DNA of 64,000 nt, taken from positions 1 to 64,000 of IMG/VR virus record IMGVR_UViG_3300036851_000098; one strand, written 5' to 3'. Origin of the DNA: a virus. The notes under the pieces are model-generated. The model made no database searches. It saw nothing but the letters and a program-made list of their open reading frames with translations, and was not told the origin of the DNA. Numbering within the stretch: the stretch's first letter is position 1; every line of letters begins with the position of its first letter. Both the position numbers and the translations under genes were made by a program. Positions 32,380 to 40,458 of the stretch are shown here, one piece after another.

Positions 32380-32691
32380 ATGAAGAAGGTAGATGCAGAG
32401 AAATTGGTCCGCCATCCCGTTCGCGTCCAGATTGTGGCGCTGCTGGCAGATCAGACAATGTCTCCGAAGGACCTCGCCGATCAGACTGGGGTCACTCTGG
32501 GGACCGTGGCATACCATGTCCGAACGATGGAGAAGTTCGGCGCCATTCGGTTGGCTAAGACAAGGCCCGTGCGTGGGGCGATCGAACATTTCTACACCTT
32601 GCGCACGCCCGCAAGAGAGCCGATCAAGACGGCTTTGACCAAGATGTCGAAGGAACGATCAGCGGCTGAAAACGCACTGACAATACTCTAG
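32380..32691 (+). CDS. ArsR-like winged-helix regulator
   Basis: 103 aa, ATG after AGAAAGGGCCATA. HPVRVQIVALLADQTMSPKD, LADQTGVTLGTVAYHVRTME and a wing (GAIRLAKTRPVRGAIEHFYTL) match the ArsR winged helix with no visible metal site. Likely a transcription regulator of the phage. Confidence 0.75.
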   Translation: MKKVDAEKLVRHPVRVQIVALLADQTMSPKDLADQTGVTLGTVAYHVRTMEKFGAIRLAKTRPVRGAIEHFYTLRTPAREPIKTALTKMSKERSAAENALTIL

Positions 32692-32692
32692 C

Positions 32693-32890
32693 ATGTCCAT
32701 TGATCCAGTATGCGCGATTCACGGCAAACGCTGGTCAGAACACGACGGTGGACGCTGTCTCTACTGCTGCATCTGCTTTAAGCCGCTGGAACCCGAAGAC
32801 TGCGTCGAAGATTCCTCAGGAAAGAAATGGGATGTTTGTAAGGGACAATGTGCAATCGAAGCCGGTATACAAGAAAGGAAAATTAAATGA
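32693..32890 (+). CDS. Small zinc-binding protein
   Basis: 65 aa. Cys clusters CAIHGK, CLYCCICFKPLEPEDC and CKGQC form one or two zinc knuckles. Possibly nucleic-acid binding. Confidence 0.6.
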   Translation: MSIDPVCAIHGKRWSEHDGGRCLYCCICFKPLEPEDCVEDSSGKKWDVCKGQCAIEAGIQERKIK

Positions 32891-33069
32891 ACGATGCTGA
32901 CCGAATCGCCAAAGCCGGAGGCATTGTGGATATTACACCAGGATGCTTCGCGCTCAAGGACGGATCAATTCTCTCGTGGCGAGGAGAGAACTACGTTCCC
33001 CAGAAACCTTCTCTATTGGCCCGTTTTCACAATTGGCGCGTTAGGCGCTGGAACAAGAGGCACGCATGA
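32887..33069 (+). CDS. Hypothetical basic protein
   Basis: 60 aa, ATGA overlap. C-terminal half very basic (ARFHNWRVRRWNKRHA). Unknown. Confidence 0.5.
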   Translation: MNDADRIAKAGGIVDITPGCFALKDGSILSWRGENYVPQKPSLLARFHNWRVRRWNKRHA

Positions 33070-33473
33070 ACCCTTTGGACTTGGCCGCGAGCGAATTGCT
33101 AATCTGGGGGATTTTCCTTCATCTCGTAGCTGACTGGTTGTTGCAGAACGACTGGATGGCAAACAATAAGCAGAGCCCGCTTCATCCTGCAGCATGGGTC
33201 CACGCAGGAATTCACGGAATTCTGTTCGCGCTCATCTTCGGCTGGGTCGCGTTCCCTTTGACAATCGCGCACCTTCTCATCGATACGCGCAAGCCTGTGG
33301 TCTGGTGGGCTAGATTCATCAGACAGACTCCGTCAACAGTATTTATGGTTACCAACCCTAATACTGGTGGTCGTGTGGCTCTGATGGATATGGGGACCAT
33401 GGTACGAATCTGGGTGGATCAGGTCTTTCACATTTTCTGTGTGGGAATCGCTGCTCTACTGGTAACGCTGTAG
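33066..33473 (+). CDS. DUF3307 membrane protein
   Basis: 135 aa, overlapping start. FLHLVADWLLQNDWMANNK, HAGIHGILFALIFG and AHLLID are characteristic of DUF3307: H-xx-ADxxLQ-xxxMA-xK and His residues in three or four TM helices. Function unknown; common in phages. Confidence 0.75.
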   Translation: MNPLDLAASELLIWGIFLHLVADWLLQNDWMANNKQSPLHPAAWVHAGIHGILFALIFGWVAFPLTIAHLLIDTRKPVVWWARFIRQTPSTVFMVTNPNTGGRVALMDMGTMVRIWVDQVFHIFCVGIAALLVTL

Positions 33474-33510
33474 TTTCTAACGAGACAACCAAAACTAAGG
33501 AGAGTTCGTA

Positions 33511-33756
33511 ATGGAATACATCGAATATCGCCGTAAGATCAAGAGTCTGAAAAAGCACAAGACCACGATCGCATGTGGTGTAACCGCTGTCGTCACCACC
33601 GCCATCACGTGGAAGGTGTCTGGCGTCGTCATGAATCACACGTTCAACCAGCGCTACCAAGCCCTGCTCCTCCGCGAAGTCGTCTTGCGCGACTTTGTGA
33701 GCGCCAAGGGTCTTAAGGAAGAGTTCCTCAACGAGTTCATTCCGTCTTTGAACTAG
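33511..33756 (+). CDS. Small single-TM protein
   Basis: 81 aa, ATG after ACTAAGGAGAGTTCGTA. Basic N-terminus, TM helix (TTIACGVTAVVTTAITWKV) and a helical outside part. Unknown. Confidence 0.6.
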   Translation: MEYIEYRRKIKSLKKHKTTIACGVTAVVTTAITWKVSGVVMNHTFNQRYQALLLREVVLRDFVSAKGLKEEFLNEFIPSLN

Positions 33757-33760
33757 AAGA

Positions 33761-33786
33761 TTCGCGAAGTTTTCATGGGGTATAAT
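33761..33786 (+). promoter_or_regulatory. TTCGCG-N14-TATAAT promoter 12
   Basis: TTCGCG at 33761, TATAAT at 33781, then GAGACCC. Drives 33811. Confidence 0.8.
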
Positions 33787-33810
33787 GAGACCCTTATTGA
33801 AAGGAAAATC

Positions 33811-34020
33811 ATGTCCCAGCCTCCGCTCAATCTGCTTGCAGAAGTGCTTGTCGCCGAAGACGATTTGCTCAAAGCTCAGCGAAAGATCGCCCGCGTTCAG
33901 AAGACCCCCATTGGGAAACTTCCGATCGTTCGATCCAAGTTGAACAGTCGACAGATCAATCTCGCCAGCAAGCACATTCGCATCAAAGCCGCGAAGCAGT
34001 ACCTGAATTCCACCACTTAG
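33811..34020 (+). CDS. Hypothetical helical protein
   Basis: 69 aa, ATG after AAAGGAAAATC. Basic, two long helices, no TM. Own promoter and terminator. Confidence 0.6.
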   Translation: MSQPPLNLLAEVLVAEDDLLKAQRKIARVQKTPIGKLPIVRSKLNSRQINLASKHIRIKAAKQYLNSTT

Positions 34021-34027
34021 TTTCAAA

Positions 34028-34055
34028 GAAGAGAATCTTCACGGATTCTCTTTTT
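34028..34055 (+). terminator. Intrinsic terminator
   Basis: AAGAGAATC pairs with GATTCTCTT, T-rich tail merges into the next TTCGCG. Confidence 0.85.
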
Positions 34056-34079
34056 CGCGAGATATTCACGCAGCATAAT
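34054..34079 (+). promoter_or_regulatory. TTCGCG-N14-CATAAT promoter 13
   Basis: TTCGCG and TTCACG half-sites 11 bases apart, CATAAT at 34074, GAGACCC after. Confidence 0.75.
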
Positions 34080-34112
34080 GAGACCCTATTCATCCTTAAC
34101 AGGAGACTTGTT

Positions 34113-34382
34113 ATGCCCAAGTTTGCCCTCGTTCCTGCATTCCTCGCCGGAGCCATCATCGCAGATGCGTACAGGTGTCACCGTGCCAAGAAGGCCATTC
34201 TCTGCATGGCAGATGAGATCAACGACGTCGTTCTCGAAACCGTCATCGATCCGCTCCACCAGGAAAACGCTCTTCTCGCTGCCACGGTCGACTACCTCGC
34301 GTCCAAGATCGCTGACTCCGACATGGAGCTGGACGAGTTCGACCTGATCATCATCAACGATCTCGCTCAGATGAAGCAGTAA
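34113..34382 (+). CDS. Small N-terminally anchored protein
   Basis: 89 aa with a short hydrophobic start (FALVPAFLAGAIIADAY) then a charged helical body. Own promoter and terminator. Unknown. Confidence 0.6.
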   Translation: MPKFALVPAFLAGAIIADAYRCHRAKKAILCMADEINDVVLETVIDPLHQENALLAATVDYLASKIADSDMELDEFDLIIINDLAQMKQ

Positions 34383-34387
34383 TCCAA

Positions 34388-34421
34388 AGAGGGAGGCCCT
34401 AACACGGCCTCTCTTTTTTTT
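34388..34421 (+). terminator. Intrinsic terminator
   Basis: AGAGGGAGGCC/GGCCTCTCT hairpin around CTAACAC, followed by T8. Confidence 0.9.
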
Positions 34422-34432
34422 AAAGGAGGGTA

Positions 34433-34762
34433 ATGCAGACACACGAATACGAAGTTGTCAATCCAACGCATTACAAAAACAACAGAGCATGTATCGAAGC
34501 CTATACCAAGGAAGGCTGGCGACTGGTAGCGGTGATCCCACCCCCCACCCACGGCTCTGGATACACGCATTCCATGGTTTTCGAAAAGCCAATTAAAAAG
34601 CAAATAGAACTAAAATCACCGGGGACTGTTGAAGCATTAATCGAGAATCTGAGACAATTCGACCCCAAAGCTTCATATTCGCTGATGATGACCTTAGGTG
34701 GAAATCATTCATATCTCATCATTGGGGAAGCTGGTGAGGAAAACGCAGTACCACTAACATAA
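34433..34762 (+). CDS. DUF4177-like protein
   Basis: 109 aa, ATG after AAAGGAGGGTA. The N-terminal 50 residues (EYEVVNPTHYKNNRACIEAY, GWRLVAVIP, MVFEKP) resemble DUF4177 small beta-alpha proteins. The C-terminal half includes GTVEALIENLRQFDPKASYSL. Function unknown. Confidence 0.6.
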   Translation: MQTHEYEVVNPTHYKNNRACIEAYTKEGWRLVAVIPPPTHGSGYTHSMVFEKPIKKQIELKSPGTVEALIENLRQFDPKASYSLMMTLGGNHSYLIIGEAGEENAVPLT

Positions 34763-34772
34763 AAGGAGAGTC

Positions 34773-35318
34773 ATGCCTATCAGTGCTCTAACTGGCGAGA
34801 GGATGGTCCCCGTGTTGTACTGCGATCTCGACGGTACGATTCGACACGGGAAAGACGAACTGGGTCGATTTGTCAATGGCCCAGAGGATGTCAAGGTTTT
34901 TGACGAGATTCCTGCTCTGTTTCGCGCATACAAGAAGCTTGAATGGCGCATTGTCGGAATCAGTAACCAGGGTGGCATCGCTCTTGGCTATATGGACATG
35001 AAGACTTGTACCGCTGCGATGATCGAGACCAACAGACAATGCAAGGGTATGTTTGATAAGATCGCTTGGTGTCAACATCACCCAAATGCCAAGGATCCTG
35101 AGATGGCTGTCTGCTGGTGTCGTAAACCCCGCCCCGGTTTGGTTATCGAGTCAGCGTTGGCTCTGGCTGAGAAAACTGGAGAGATCTATCCTCCGCATCT
35201 AGGTTTGTTCGTCGGGGATCGTCCTGAAGATGAATTGTGTGCTCAAGGCGCTGGATTGCGGTTCATGCCCGCCGACGAATGGCGCACAGGTGCGCATATC
35301 GTTACTCTTGAGAGATGA
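34773..35318 (+). CDS. HAD-family phosphatase
   Basis: 181 aa, ATG after AAAGGAGAGTC. HAD motifs are clear: YCDLDGTIRH (motif I), VGISNQGGI (II), CRKPRPG (III) and GDRPEDELCAQGAG (IV). The layout is that of GmhB/histidinol-phosphatase and polynucleotide 3'-phosphatase-like enzymes. A Cys/His cluster (CQHHPN…CWC) resembles the GmhB zinc loop. A DNA/RNA end-healing or sugar-phosphate role is possible; no kinase or ligase partner was seen. Confidence 0.75.
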   Translation: MPISALTGERMVPVLYCDLDGTIRHGKDELGRFVNGPEDVKVFDEIPALFRAYKKLEWRIVGISNQGGIALGYMDMKTCTAAMIETNRQCKGMFDKIAWCQHHPNAKDPEMAVCWCRKPRPGLVIESALALAEKTGEIYPPHLGLFVGDRPEDELCAQGAGLRFMPADEWRTGAHIVTLER

Positions 35319-35644
35319 CAGTTCAATCCGTAACATCCCAAGTAAATTCTCATGGGCTTGTAATTCTCGATTCCAAGGAAATTTTAATGGCTAAATTCGT
35401 TGGTCGTCGTGGTGATCTGAAGTGGGGACCATACGATTATCCCGTGACCAAGACGCAGAAGATCACGTTGGAAGGACTTCACAACATCATGAAGGGCGTG
35501 CCTCGTACCAATCGTGGAAAGATGCCCGCGGGGTATTATGGGTCTCAGCGCCCCAGTGATGGTGGTATCATCGTTGGTTTGAACCACTATTCGGTGACCG
35601 TGCACCGTAACGGTCGCATTACCAGCAACCGGGAAAAGATCTAG
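35315..35644 (+). CDS. Hypothetical protein
   Basis: 109 aa from ATGA overlap at 35315; ATG 35387 with AAGGAA upstream is an alternative start (85 aa). Basic beta-rich sequence, KWGPYDYPVTKTQ and HYSVTVHRNGRIT. Unknown. Confidence 0.5.
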   Translation: MTVQSVTSQVNSHGLVILDSKEILMAKFVGRRGDLKWGPYDYPVTKTQKITLEGLHNIMKGVPRTNRGKMPAGYYGSQRPSDGGIIVGLNHYSVTVHRNGRITSNREKI

Positions 35645-35652
35645 GAGGAAAC

Positions 35653-35829
35653 ATGAACGACGAAGTCATCGAGACTTTACCAGGTCTCTATACAGTTCGG
35701 ACTCGCTTTCACCACCACGGAGATATGGTCCAAAATCTAGAATTTGTCGAAGCGATTCGACTGGTTCAAGATCGTTTCGAAAAGAGCAACGGTGCGGTGT
35801 TCTTTGCCTCAATCGAACGGCAGGAATAA
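35653..35829 (+). CDS. Hypothetical protein
   Basis: 58 aa, ATG after CTAGGAGGAAAC. Strand-strand-helix layout (GLYTVRTRFHHHGD, FVEAIRLVQDRFE). Unknown. Confidence 0.55.
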   Translation: MNDEVIETLPGLYTVRTRFHHHGDMVQNLEFVEAIRLVQDRFEKSNGAVFFASIERQE

Positions 35830-35837
35830 AGAGCATT

Positions 35838-36059
35838 ATGGATCCTATTTCGAATCTGCGTGAGCAATTAGAACTTTCCCGAGATATTATCGCGCTAGTC
35901 AACGGTACCCACGAACGCGGTATGACTGAGGAAGAGCGAGCCAAGAATGAAAGCCGCGGCGAACGACTCGCCTGGGCTGTACTTGCACTCGATGAATGGC
36001 GACGAAATGGTGGGTCTGACCCCTATCAGAATGCTCACCAAGGAGATAACAAAAATTAG
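35838..36059 (+). CDS. Hypothetical helical protein
   Basis: 73 aa. Charged, helical. It contains the AAGGAG RBS used by the next gene within its last codons. Confidence 0.5.
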   Translation: MDPISNLREQLELSRDIIALVNGTHERGMTEEERAKNESRGERLAWAVLALDEWRRNGGSDPYQNAHQGDNKN

Positions 36060-36231
36060 AAAACATCGGTGGCGATTCAAACCATCTACACAAAACTACA
36101 TCTGTACAAGATGTAAATGTTGGGACTACGAACTAATACAAATTGACTCTACCGGGCATTTCTATCCTCCGTGTAGACACCGTCAAACACTCGTTAATTG
36201 GATCTTAGCTCTTCTTAGGAAAGGAGCCTAA
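36055..36231 (+). CDS. Small zinc-binding protein, likely ATT start
   Basis: About 58 aa. ATT 36055 lies nine bases after AAGGAG and overlaps the preceding TAG. ATG 36031 would add eight residues but lacks an RBS. CTRCKCWD…CRHRQ gives a zinc-ribbon-like site. C-terminus is hydrophobic and basic. The rare start is supported by a similar case at 37715. The stop overlaps the next ATG by one base. Confidence 0.5.
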   Translation: MRKHRWRFKPSTQNYICTRCKCWDYELIQIDSTGHFYPPCRHRQTLVNWILALLRKGA

Positions 36232-36335
36232 TGGAGGTATCAGTTGGAGAATTCGCAGTCATCGCATTTATTATCCTTGTCAGCGTTTTGATCGGCTACG
36301 CGCTTGGTGCACCGAAAAAGGATGATGAAAGCTGA
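36231..36335 (+). CDS. 34-aa single-TM peptide
   Basis: ATG after AAAGGAGCCTA. FAVIAFIILVSVLIGYALG helix and a short charged tail. Confidence 0.6.
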   Translation: MEVSVGEFAVIAFIILVSVLIGYALGAPKKDDES

Positions 36336-36598
36336 TGGCTGGGATCGGATGTCGATGCGGTTGGCCATTGGATCCCTGTGCCCCACAGCACGCTGAGGGT
36401 AAGCCGTGCGGTAAAAAGCGACATGAAGCTGAATTGGCGAAGAGACACAAAGAAAGCATCTGGGGTCAAGCAGAAATCGCAATCGAGACAGGGGATCTAC
36501 ACAAAGCTGTAGCTTTGTTGTTGGATATCTGTAAAAAGCAGCAAACAGAGATTGAAGCAAACCGCCCAGACCCAAGAATAGCGTTTATTGGGGGATAG
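36335..36598 (+). CDS. Cys-rich N-terminal protein
   Basis: 87 aa, TGATG overlap. CRCGWPLDPC…GKPCG likely binds metal; the rest is helical with a DLHKAVALLLDIC helix. Unknown. Confidence 0.5.
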   Translation: MAGIGCRCGWPLDPCAPQHAEGKPCGKKRHEAELAKRHKESIWGQAEIAIETGDLHKAVALLLDICKKQQTEIEANRPDPRIAFIGG

Positions 36599-36610
36599 AA
36601 AGGAATCAAC

Positions 36611-36808
36611 ATGTGGGTTTTAGTGGTTTACAACGAACATTCAGACACAGTTTATGTTTATGGAGGTACTGAAAAGAAGCCGTGGACTTCTGATCAGGCT
36701 AACGAAGCTGCCGCAGAATATGTTCGACGTCACATCAGCAACAAGGGAAACTTCTCCAGCGATACATTTCGGATGACGGTCATTCAGATCGAAGCATTGG
36801 CAAAGTAG
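36611..36808 (+). CDS. Hypothetical protein
   Basis: 65 aa, ATG after AAAGGAATCAAC. WVLVVYNEHSDTVYVYGG start, then a helix and strands. Unknown. Confidence 0.5.
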   Translation: MWVLVVYNEHSDTVYVYGGTEKKPWTSDQANEAAAEYVRRHISNKGNFSSDTFRMTVIQIEALAK

Positions 36809-36810
36809 GA

Positions 36811-37269
36811 ATGCCTTCAGAAACTCACGGACATCGTAAAGGCCCTAGGAAACAGAAGTCCAACGGGCAAAAGAACCAATGGGATCCCACCTACGGATCG
36901 TGGCGAGAAATGAAACGGCGGTGTTTAGATCCGAAACGATCAGACTTTCAGTATTATGGCGCCGTAGGAATTCAAGTATGCCCGCAATGGATTGCAAAAC
37001 CGGGTGGGTTTGAGCAATTCTTAAAGGACGTAGGTAAGAGACCTGACGGACATACTCTGGACCGTATAAATCCGTATGGGCATTACGAGCCGGGAAATGT
37101 GCGTTGGGTTCCTACCTTAGAAAATTCTTCTGGGAATCGCCGTTCTGACTGGGATCGTGACTATGGTCCACCACCAGAGGACAGTTTGTTCCAAATCCAG
37201 CCTAAGTGGCCTGAGCTTCTAGTAGATCAAGATAAGCCTGAGACGGACGAAGAAGAGATTCCTTTTTAG
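36811..37269 (+). CDS. HNH-type homing endonuclease-like protein
   Basis: 152 aa. YGSWREMKRRCLDP, FQYYGAVGIQVC, GHTLDRINPYGHYEPGNVRW, ENSSGNRR is the pattern of free-standing phage HNH nucleases with an HNH-like core (HTLDRI-N-GNVRW). Basic N-terminus. Probably a mobile homing gene inserted between small accessory genes. Confidence 0.75.
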   Translation: MPSETHGHRKGPRKQKSNGQKNQWDPTYGSWREMKRRCLDPKRSDFQYYGAVGIQVCPQWIAKPGGFEQFLKDVGKRPDGHTLDRINPYGHYEPGNVRWVPTLENSSGNRRSDWDRDYGPPPEDSLFQIQPKWPELLVDQDKPETDEEEIPF

Positions 37270-37282
37270 AAAGAAGGTGATG

Positions 37283-37489
37283 ATGGCCGACTGTCCTGCG
37301 GGACGAATTCCTAGCACTTGTCCTGATACATGTTCTTGCGCGAGTATCTGCGGGCAGGCGATTATCGATGGACGCTACACCCTTAAGTGGGAAAAAGGCT
37401 TGAATATAGAAAGTAAGCGCTTACGTCGATTGGTCGGTCCATGGTTACTCGATCGTAGTAGTCCACAGGTCAAATTGAAGGATCTCTAA
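37283..37489 (+). CDS. Cys-rich small protein
   Basis: 68 aa; ATG 37283 fits AAGAAGG best, ATG 37280 is possible. CPAGRIPSTCPDTCSCASIC likely binds metal. Basic C-terminus. Unknown. Confidence 0.5.
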   Translation: MADCPAGRIPSTCPDTCSCASICGQAIIDGRYTLKWEKGLNIESKRLRRLVGPWLLDRSSPQVKLKDL

Positions 37490-37506
37490 GTTAAAAAGGA
37501 GGTGTC

Positions 37507-37710
37507 GTGTTAGACGTGAGCAAAATCACGCTAGATGACCTCAATGAAGAGATCGATCGTACAGTAGACAAATTGGAACGTTTGTTAAAGCTACATGACG
37601 CAGTGTCTTCTCAGAATCAGCGCCGAGTTGAGAAACTCATCTCTGAATACAATACCATGCTTAGAAAACAGTCCAAAGACGCTGGAATGATCGAAATCGC
37701 TAGGAGGTGA
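37507..37710 (+). CDS. Small coiled-coil protein
   Basis: 67 aa, GTG after AAGGAGGTGTC. Strongly helical with heptads (LNEEIDRTVDKLERLLKLHD). Unknown. Confidence 0.55.
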   Translation: MLDVSKITLDDLNEEIDRTVDKLERLLKLHDAVSSQNQRRVEKLISEYNTMLRKQSKDAGMIEIARR

Positions 37711-37714
37711 CGTA

Positions 37715-38035
37715 ATTTCAAAGATCGATCTGTCAACACTATTACCTCCGCTTATCGCAGATCCCGACAGCGAAGCCGGACGATTCCTTTCATCACGCGG
37801 GCTACCGTTGACCTATGAGAACAGACGTGTACTCGGAACTCGCTCCTGTGGGAAAGAAATACTAAGTCTGTTACCAAGTGGTCCAGTTGTCATAGATTGC
37901 CAACATGTCGAAGTAATCAGTCCGACAGTCTTTCACGAATTGCTTCTAAAACGAGATGATCTTACGTTTGAAGGGATGAACGAAGATGTCCAAGAATCTT
38001 TGAAGCTTGTCGAAGAAAGACTAGGTAAAAATTAG
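37715..38035 (+). CDS. STAS-like (DUF4325-type) protein with ATT start
   Basis: 106 aa. The protein-like sequence begins at ATT 37715, seven bases after GGAGG, and no ATG or GTG lies before TTG 37808. GRFLSSRGLPLTYENRRVLG, GPVVIDCQHVEVISPTVFHE matches the STAS-like DUF4325 fold, often seen near signalling or defence genes. A near-cognate ATT start is the best explanation. Confidence 0.55.
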   Translation: MSKIDLSTLLPPLIADPDSEAGRFLSSRGLPLTYENRRVLGTRSCGKEILSLLPSGPVVIDCQHVEVISPTVFHELLLKRDDLTFEGMNEDVQESLKLVEERLGKN

Positions 38036-38049
38036 AAAGGAGGTGGCAT

Positions 38050-38358
38050 ATGGTAAATGCTGAATTGAAGAAACTGACAGCTAAAGAGTTCCGAGCTCAG
38101 GGATACCTACAAGAACTCAATCGACGATTTCTTCATCCTCTAGGTCTTGCCCTTGAAGTGACCCTCCACGAAGACGGCAATGAAACTTTTGGTGAAGTCT
38201 GGGATTGCCGAGATGATCCAGAGGGATTGATCTATGGCCCGGGTGTCATCAATCCCAAGAAGGCTAAATTCGTCTACGACGAGACCGCAGCTCGTTTTCC
38301 AGAACGAGTGAAGAGACTCGGATTCGACATCCAACCGGATGGAGAGATAGATACGTAA
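38050..38358 (+). CDS. Hypothetical conserved protein
   Basis: 102 aa, ATG after AAGGAGGTGGCAT. KEFRAQGYLQELNRRFLHPL, GLALEVTLHEDGNETFGEVW, GVINPKKAKFV is a pattern I know from actinophage hypothetical proteins; function unknown. Confidence 0.6.
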   Translation: MVNAELKKLTAKEFRAQGYLQELNRRFLHPLGLALEVTLHEDGNETFGEVWDCRDDPEGLIYGPGVINPKKAKFVYDETAARFPERVKRLGFDIQPDGEIDT

Positions 38359-38525
38359 TGGGAGAATTAGAAAGGAATGACGGCATACCACACAAACGGC
38401 CCATTTGTCCGCACTGTGGAGAATTAGCTCCTTACGGTGACGAGCGGTTGGCGTGGATAAGCTGGCACATCGATCATCCTATTCATGCTTGGTGGTGGAG
38501 ATGGAAGAACCGTAAGAAAAAGTAG
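38358..38525 (+). CDS. Small zinc-binding protein
   Basis: 55 aa, TAATG overlap. CPHCGE and HxxHP/HAWWW His residues, basic end. Unknown. Confidence 0.55.
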   Translation: MGELERNDGIPHKRPICPHCGELAPYGDERLAWISWHIDHPIHAWWWRWKNRKKK

Positions 38526-38540
38526 AAAGGATTCGTAATA

Positions 38541-38648
38541 ATGTTTATCATTTACTACTGGGCTTCACACCCCTGTGGCGGATGGTATCTAGAAGCAGCA
38601 CACTATTGGACCGAGAATGGGCGTGGTAAATACGCTCCAAGAAGGTGA
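38541..38648 (+). CDS. 35-aa aromatic peptide
   Basis: ATG after AAAGGATTCGTAATA. Tyr/Trp-rich soluble peptide (IIYYWASHPCGGWYLE). Unknown. Confidence 0.45.
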   Translation: MFIIYYWASHPCGGWYLEAAHYWTENGRGKYAPRR

Positions 38649-38649
38649 C

Positions 38650-38763
38650 ATGCTCGGCTGTCATTACGATCGAAATACGGGAGCAATGATCTGTTGGTGG
38701 GAGGAGAACGGAAAGGTCGTTGCGGTATGGGTAGTCAATCGTAAACAGAGACGGAAAAATTAG
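38650..38763 (+). CDS. 37-aa hypothetical peptide
   Basis: ATG just after the preceding stop. Aromatic and basic (ICWWEENGKVVAVWVV). Unknown. Confidence 0.4.
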   Translation: MLGCHYDRNTGAMICWWEENGKVVAVWVVNRKQRRKN

Positions 38764-38779
38764 AAAGGAGGTGACAGTA

Positions 38780-39997
38780 ATGGGAGAGATTCGAACCGGC
38801 GTTAAACTGGCTGAGCATCAGCAGATCGCTCTAGGTAAGTTGAAGGACGGCAATATCCTTTGGGGCGGCGTCGGTTCGGGTAAGAGTCGAGTTGGTATGG
38901 CGTACTATTGCACGACCGAACAAGACGAAGACTTGATCGTCATCACGACGGCCAAGAAGCGTGATTCTCTGGATTGGGAGACCGAGGCGGCACGATTCGG
39001 CGTGGGTAAGGAGAGAGACGCCACTCAGCACGGCACCATTACTGTCGACTCCTGGAACAACATCGAGAAATACATCGATGTAGAGGGCGCGTTCTTTATT
39101 TTCGACGAGCAACGACTGGTGGGAGCGGGTAAGTGGTCGAAGTCGTTTCTTAAGATCGCGAAGCGCAACCGATGGATCATGTTGTCAGCGACACCAGGAG
39201 ATACCTGGCTGGATTACATTCCCGTATTCGTGGCAAATGGGTTCTACCGAAATCGCACCGAATTCAAGCGCGAGCACGTGATCTACCGCCCATTCTCGAA
39301 GTATCCCGTAGTGGAGAGATATGTAGGAGTCCAGCGTCTGGTACGTCACCGTAATCAGATACTGGTGCACATGCCGTATGCAAAGGAGACGACTCGCCAC
39401 CCAGTTAACATCTGGTGTGAACATGATGAGGTCGCTCTGGCTCGAGTTTCACATGGACTGTGGAACATATTTGAAGAAAAGCCTATCCGAGACAAGGCTG
39501 AGCTTTTCCATGTGATGCGCAGGGTTGTAAACTCTGATCCATCCCGTCTAAGGGCTGTCCAAGAACTGCTGGACAAACACGACAGGCTGATCGTCTTCTA
39601 CAGTTTTGACTACGAGCTCGCAATCCTTCGAGAGCTATCTGAATCTTCAAAGCGGGTTTATGCCGAGTGGAACGGTCACAAGCATGAAGAGATCCCCACG
39701 ACGGACAAGTGGGTCTACGTGGTTCAGTATGTCGCAGGTGCAGAAGGATGGAATTGCGTCACGACAAATGCGGTGTGTTTCTACAGTCTGACATATTCGT
39801 ATAAAATGTGGGAACAAGCCCACGGGCGAATTGACAGGCTCGATACCGACTTCATTGATCTGTATTACTACGCGCTCCGGTCGAAGGCTACGATCGACTG
39901 GGCCATTTGGCGTTCTTTGAAGTCTAAGAAGTCTTTCCAGACCGAGCACTTCGACATGACAGATGCCGAGTTTGCGGATTTTTCCTATCAGGAGTAG
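38780..39997 (+). CDS. SF2-type helicase/ATPase
   Basis: 405 aa, ATG eight bases after GGAGG. Walker A GGVGSGKSRVG (about residue 32), motif II FIFDEQRLVG with DEQR instead of DExH/DEAD, motif III LSATPGDTW, and motif VI HGRIDRLD support an SNF2/DEAD-like superfamily 2 helicase with two RecA domains. Such helicases occur in phage replication or recombination modules. Confidence 0.8.
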   Translation: MGEIRTGVKLAEHQQIALGKLKDGNILWGGVGSGKSRVGMAYYCTTEQDEDLIVITTAKKRDSLDWETEAARFGVGKERDATQHGTITVDSWNNIEKYIDVEGAFFIFDEQRLVGAGKWSKSFLKIAKRNRWIMLSATPGDTWLDYIPVFVANGFYRNRTEFKREHVIYRPFSKYPVVERYVGVQRLVRHRNQILVHMPYAKETTRHPVNIWCEHDEVALARVSHGLWNIFEEKPIRDKAELFHVMRRVVNSDPSRLRAVQELLDKHDRLIVFYSFDYELAILRELSESSKRVYAEWNGHKHEEIPTTDKWVYVVQYVAGAEGWNCVTTNAVCFYSLTYSYKMWEQAHGRIDRLDTDFIDLYYYALRSKATIDWAIWRSLKSKKSFQTEHFDMTDAEFADFSYQE

Positions 39998-40011
39998 AAA
40001 GGTGGCCACGA

Positions 40012-40209
40012 TTGAATAATTGTCTGTGTCTCTGCTCCGCTAACCACCCGGATCAACTCGGTGTCTGCACGGGCGACCCGACTCGAACGCTTCGGTTCAG
40101 CGACTTCCCAAAGGACTCACCTCTTCACGGACTAGATCATGTAGATATACACATGTGTGAATCGTGTTTTCTAAGAACAACAGCTAGGAGAAAAGATGGA
40201 AGCTCTTAG
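40012..40209 (+). CDS. Cys-rich small protein
   Basis: 65 aa, TTG start after GAAAGGTGG. CLCLCSANHP…CTGD and a CESC motif likely bind zinc. Unknown. Confidence 0.5.
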   Translation: MNNCLCLCSANHPDQLGVCTGDPTRTLRFSDFPKDSPLHGLDHVDIHMCESCFLRTTARRKDGSS

Positions 40210-40444
40210 AATCATCCCTGATTTGGAACGTCATGGTATTCGCGACGAGCCGTATAATGTCGTGGAATACGATAACGGTCCTATTATCATCGGTGGAATG
40301 TCCAAGGGCACCGAGAACGGAAAGCCGGTTGTCATGATCGCTATCGATACTGATGACGGAGATGTCATGGTCATTCAGACCACGTTGGCTTTATTCCTCA
40401 GTGCTGCCGATGCGCTCAAAGCTTACCATGGTGATCCCAGATAG
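40196..40444 (+). CDS. Hypothetical protein
   Basis: 82 aa, RBS AGGAGAAAAG. GPIIIGGMSKGTENGKPVVM, IDTDDGDVMVIQTT is a beta-rich fold with a C-terminal helix. A family of this kind recurs in actinophages. Unknown function. Confidence 0.55.
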   Translation: MEALRIIPDLERHGIRDEPYNVVEYDNGPIIIGGMSKGTENGKPVVMIAIDTDDGDVMVIQTTLALFLSAADALKAYHGDPR

Positions 40445-40458
40445 ATGGAGAATCGTCG

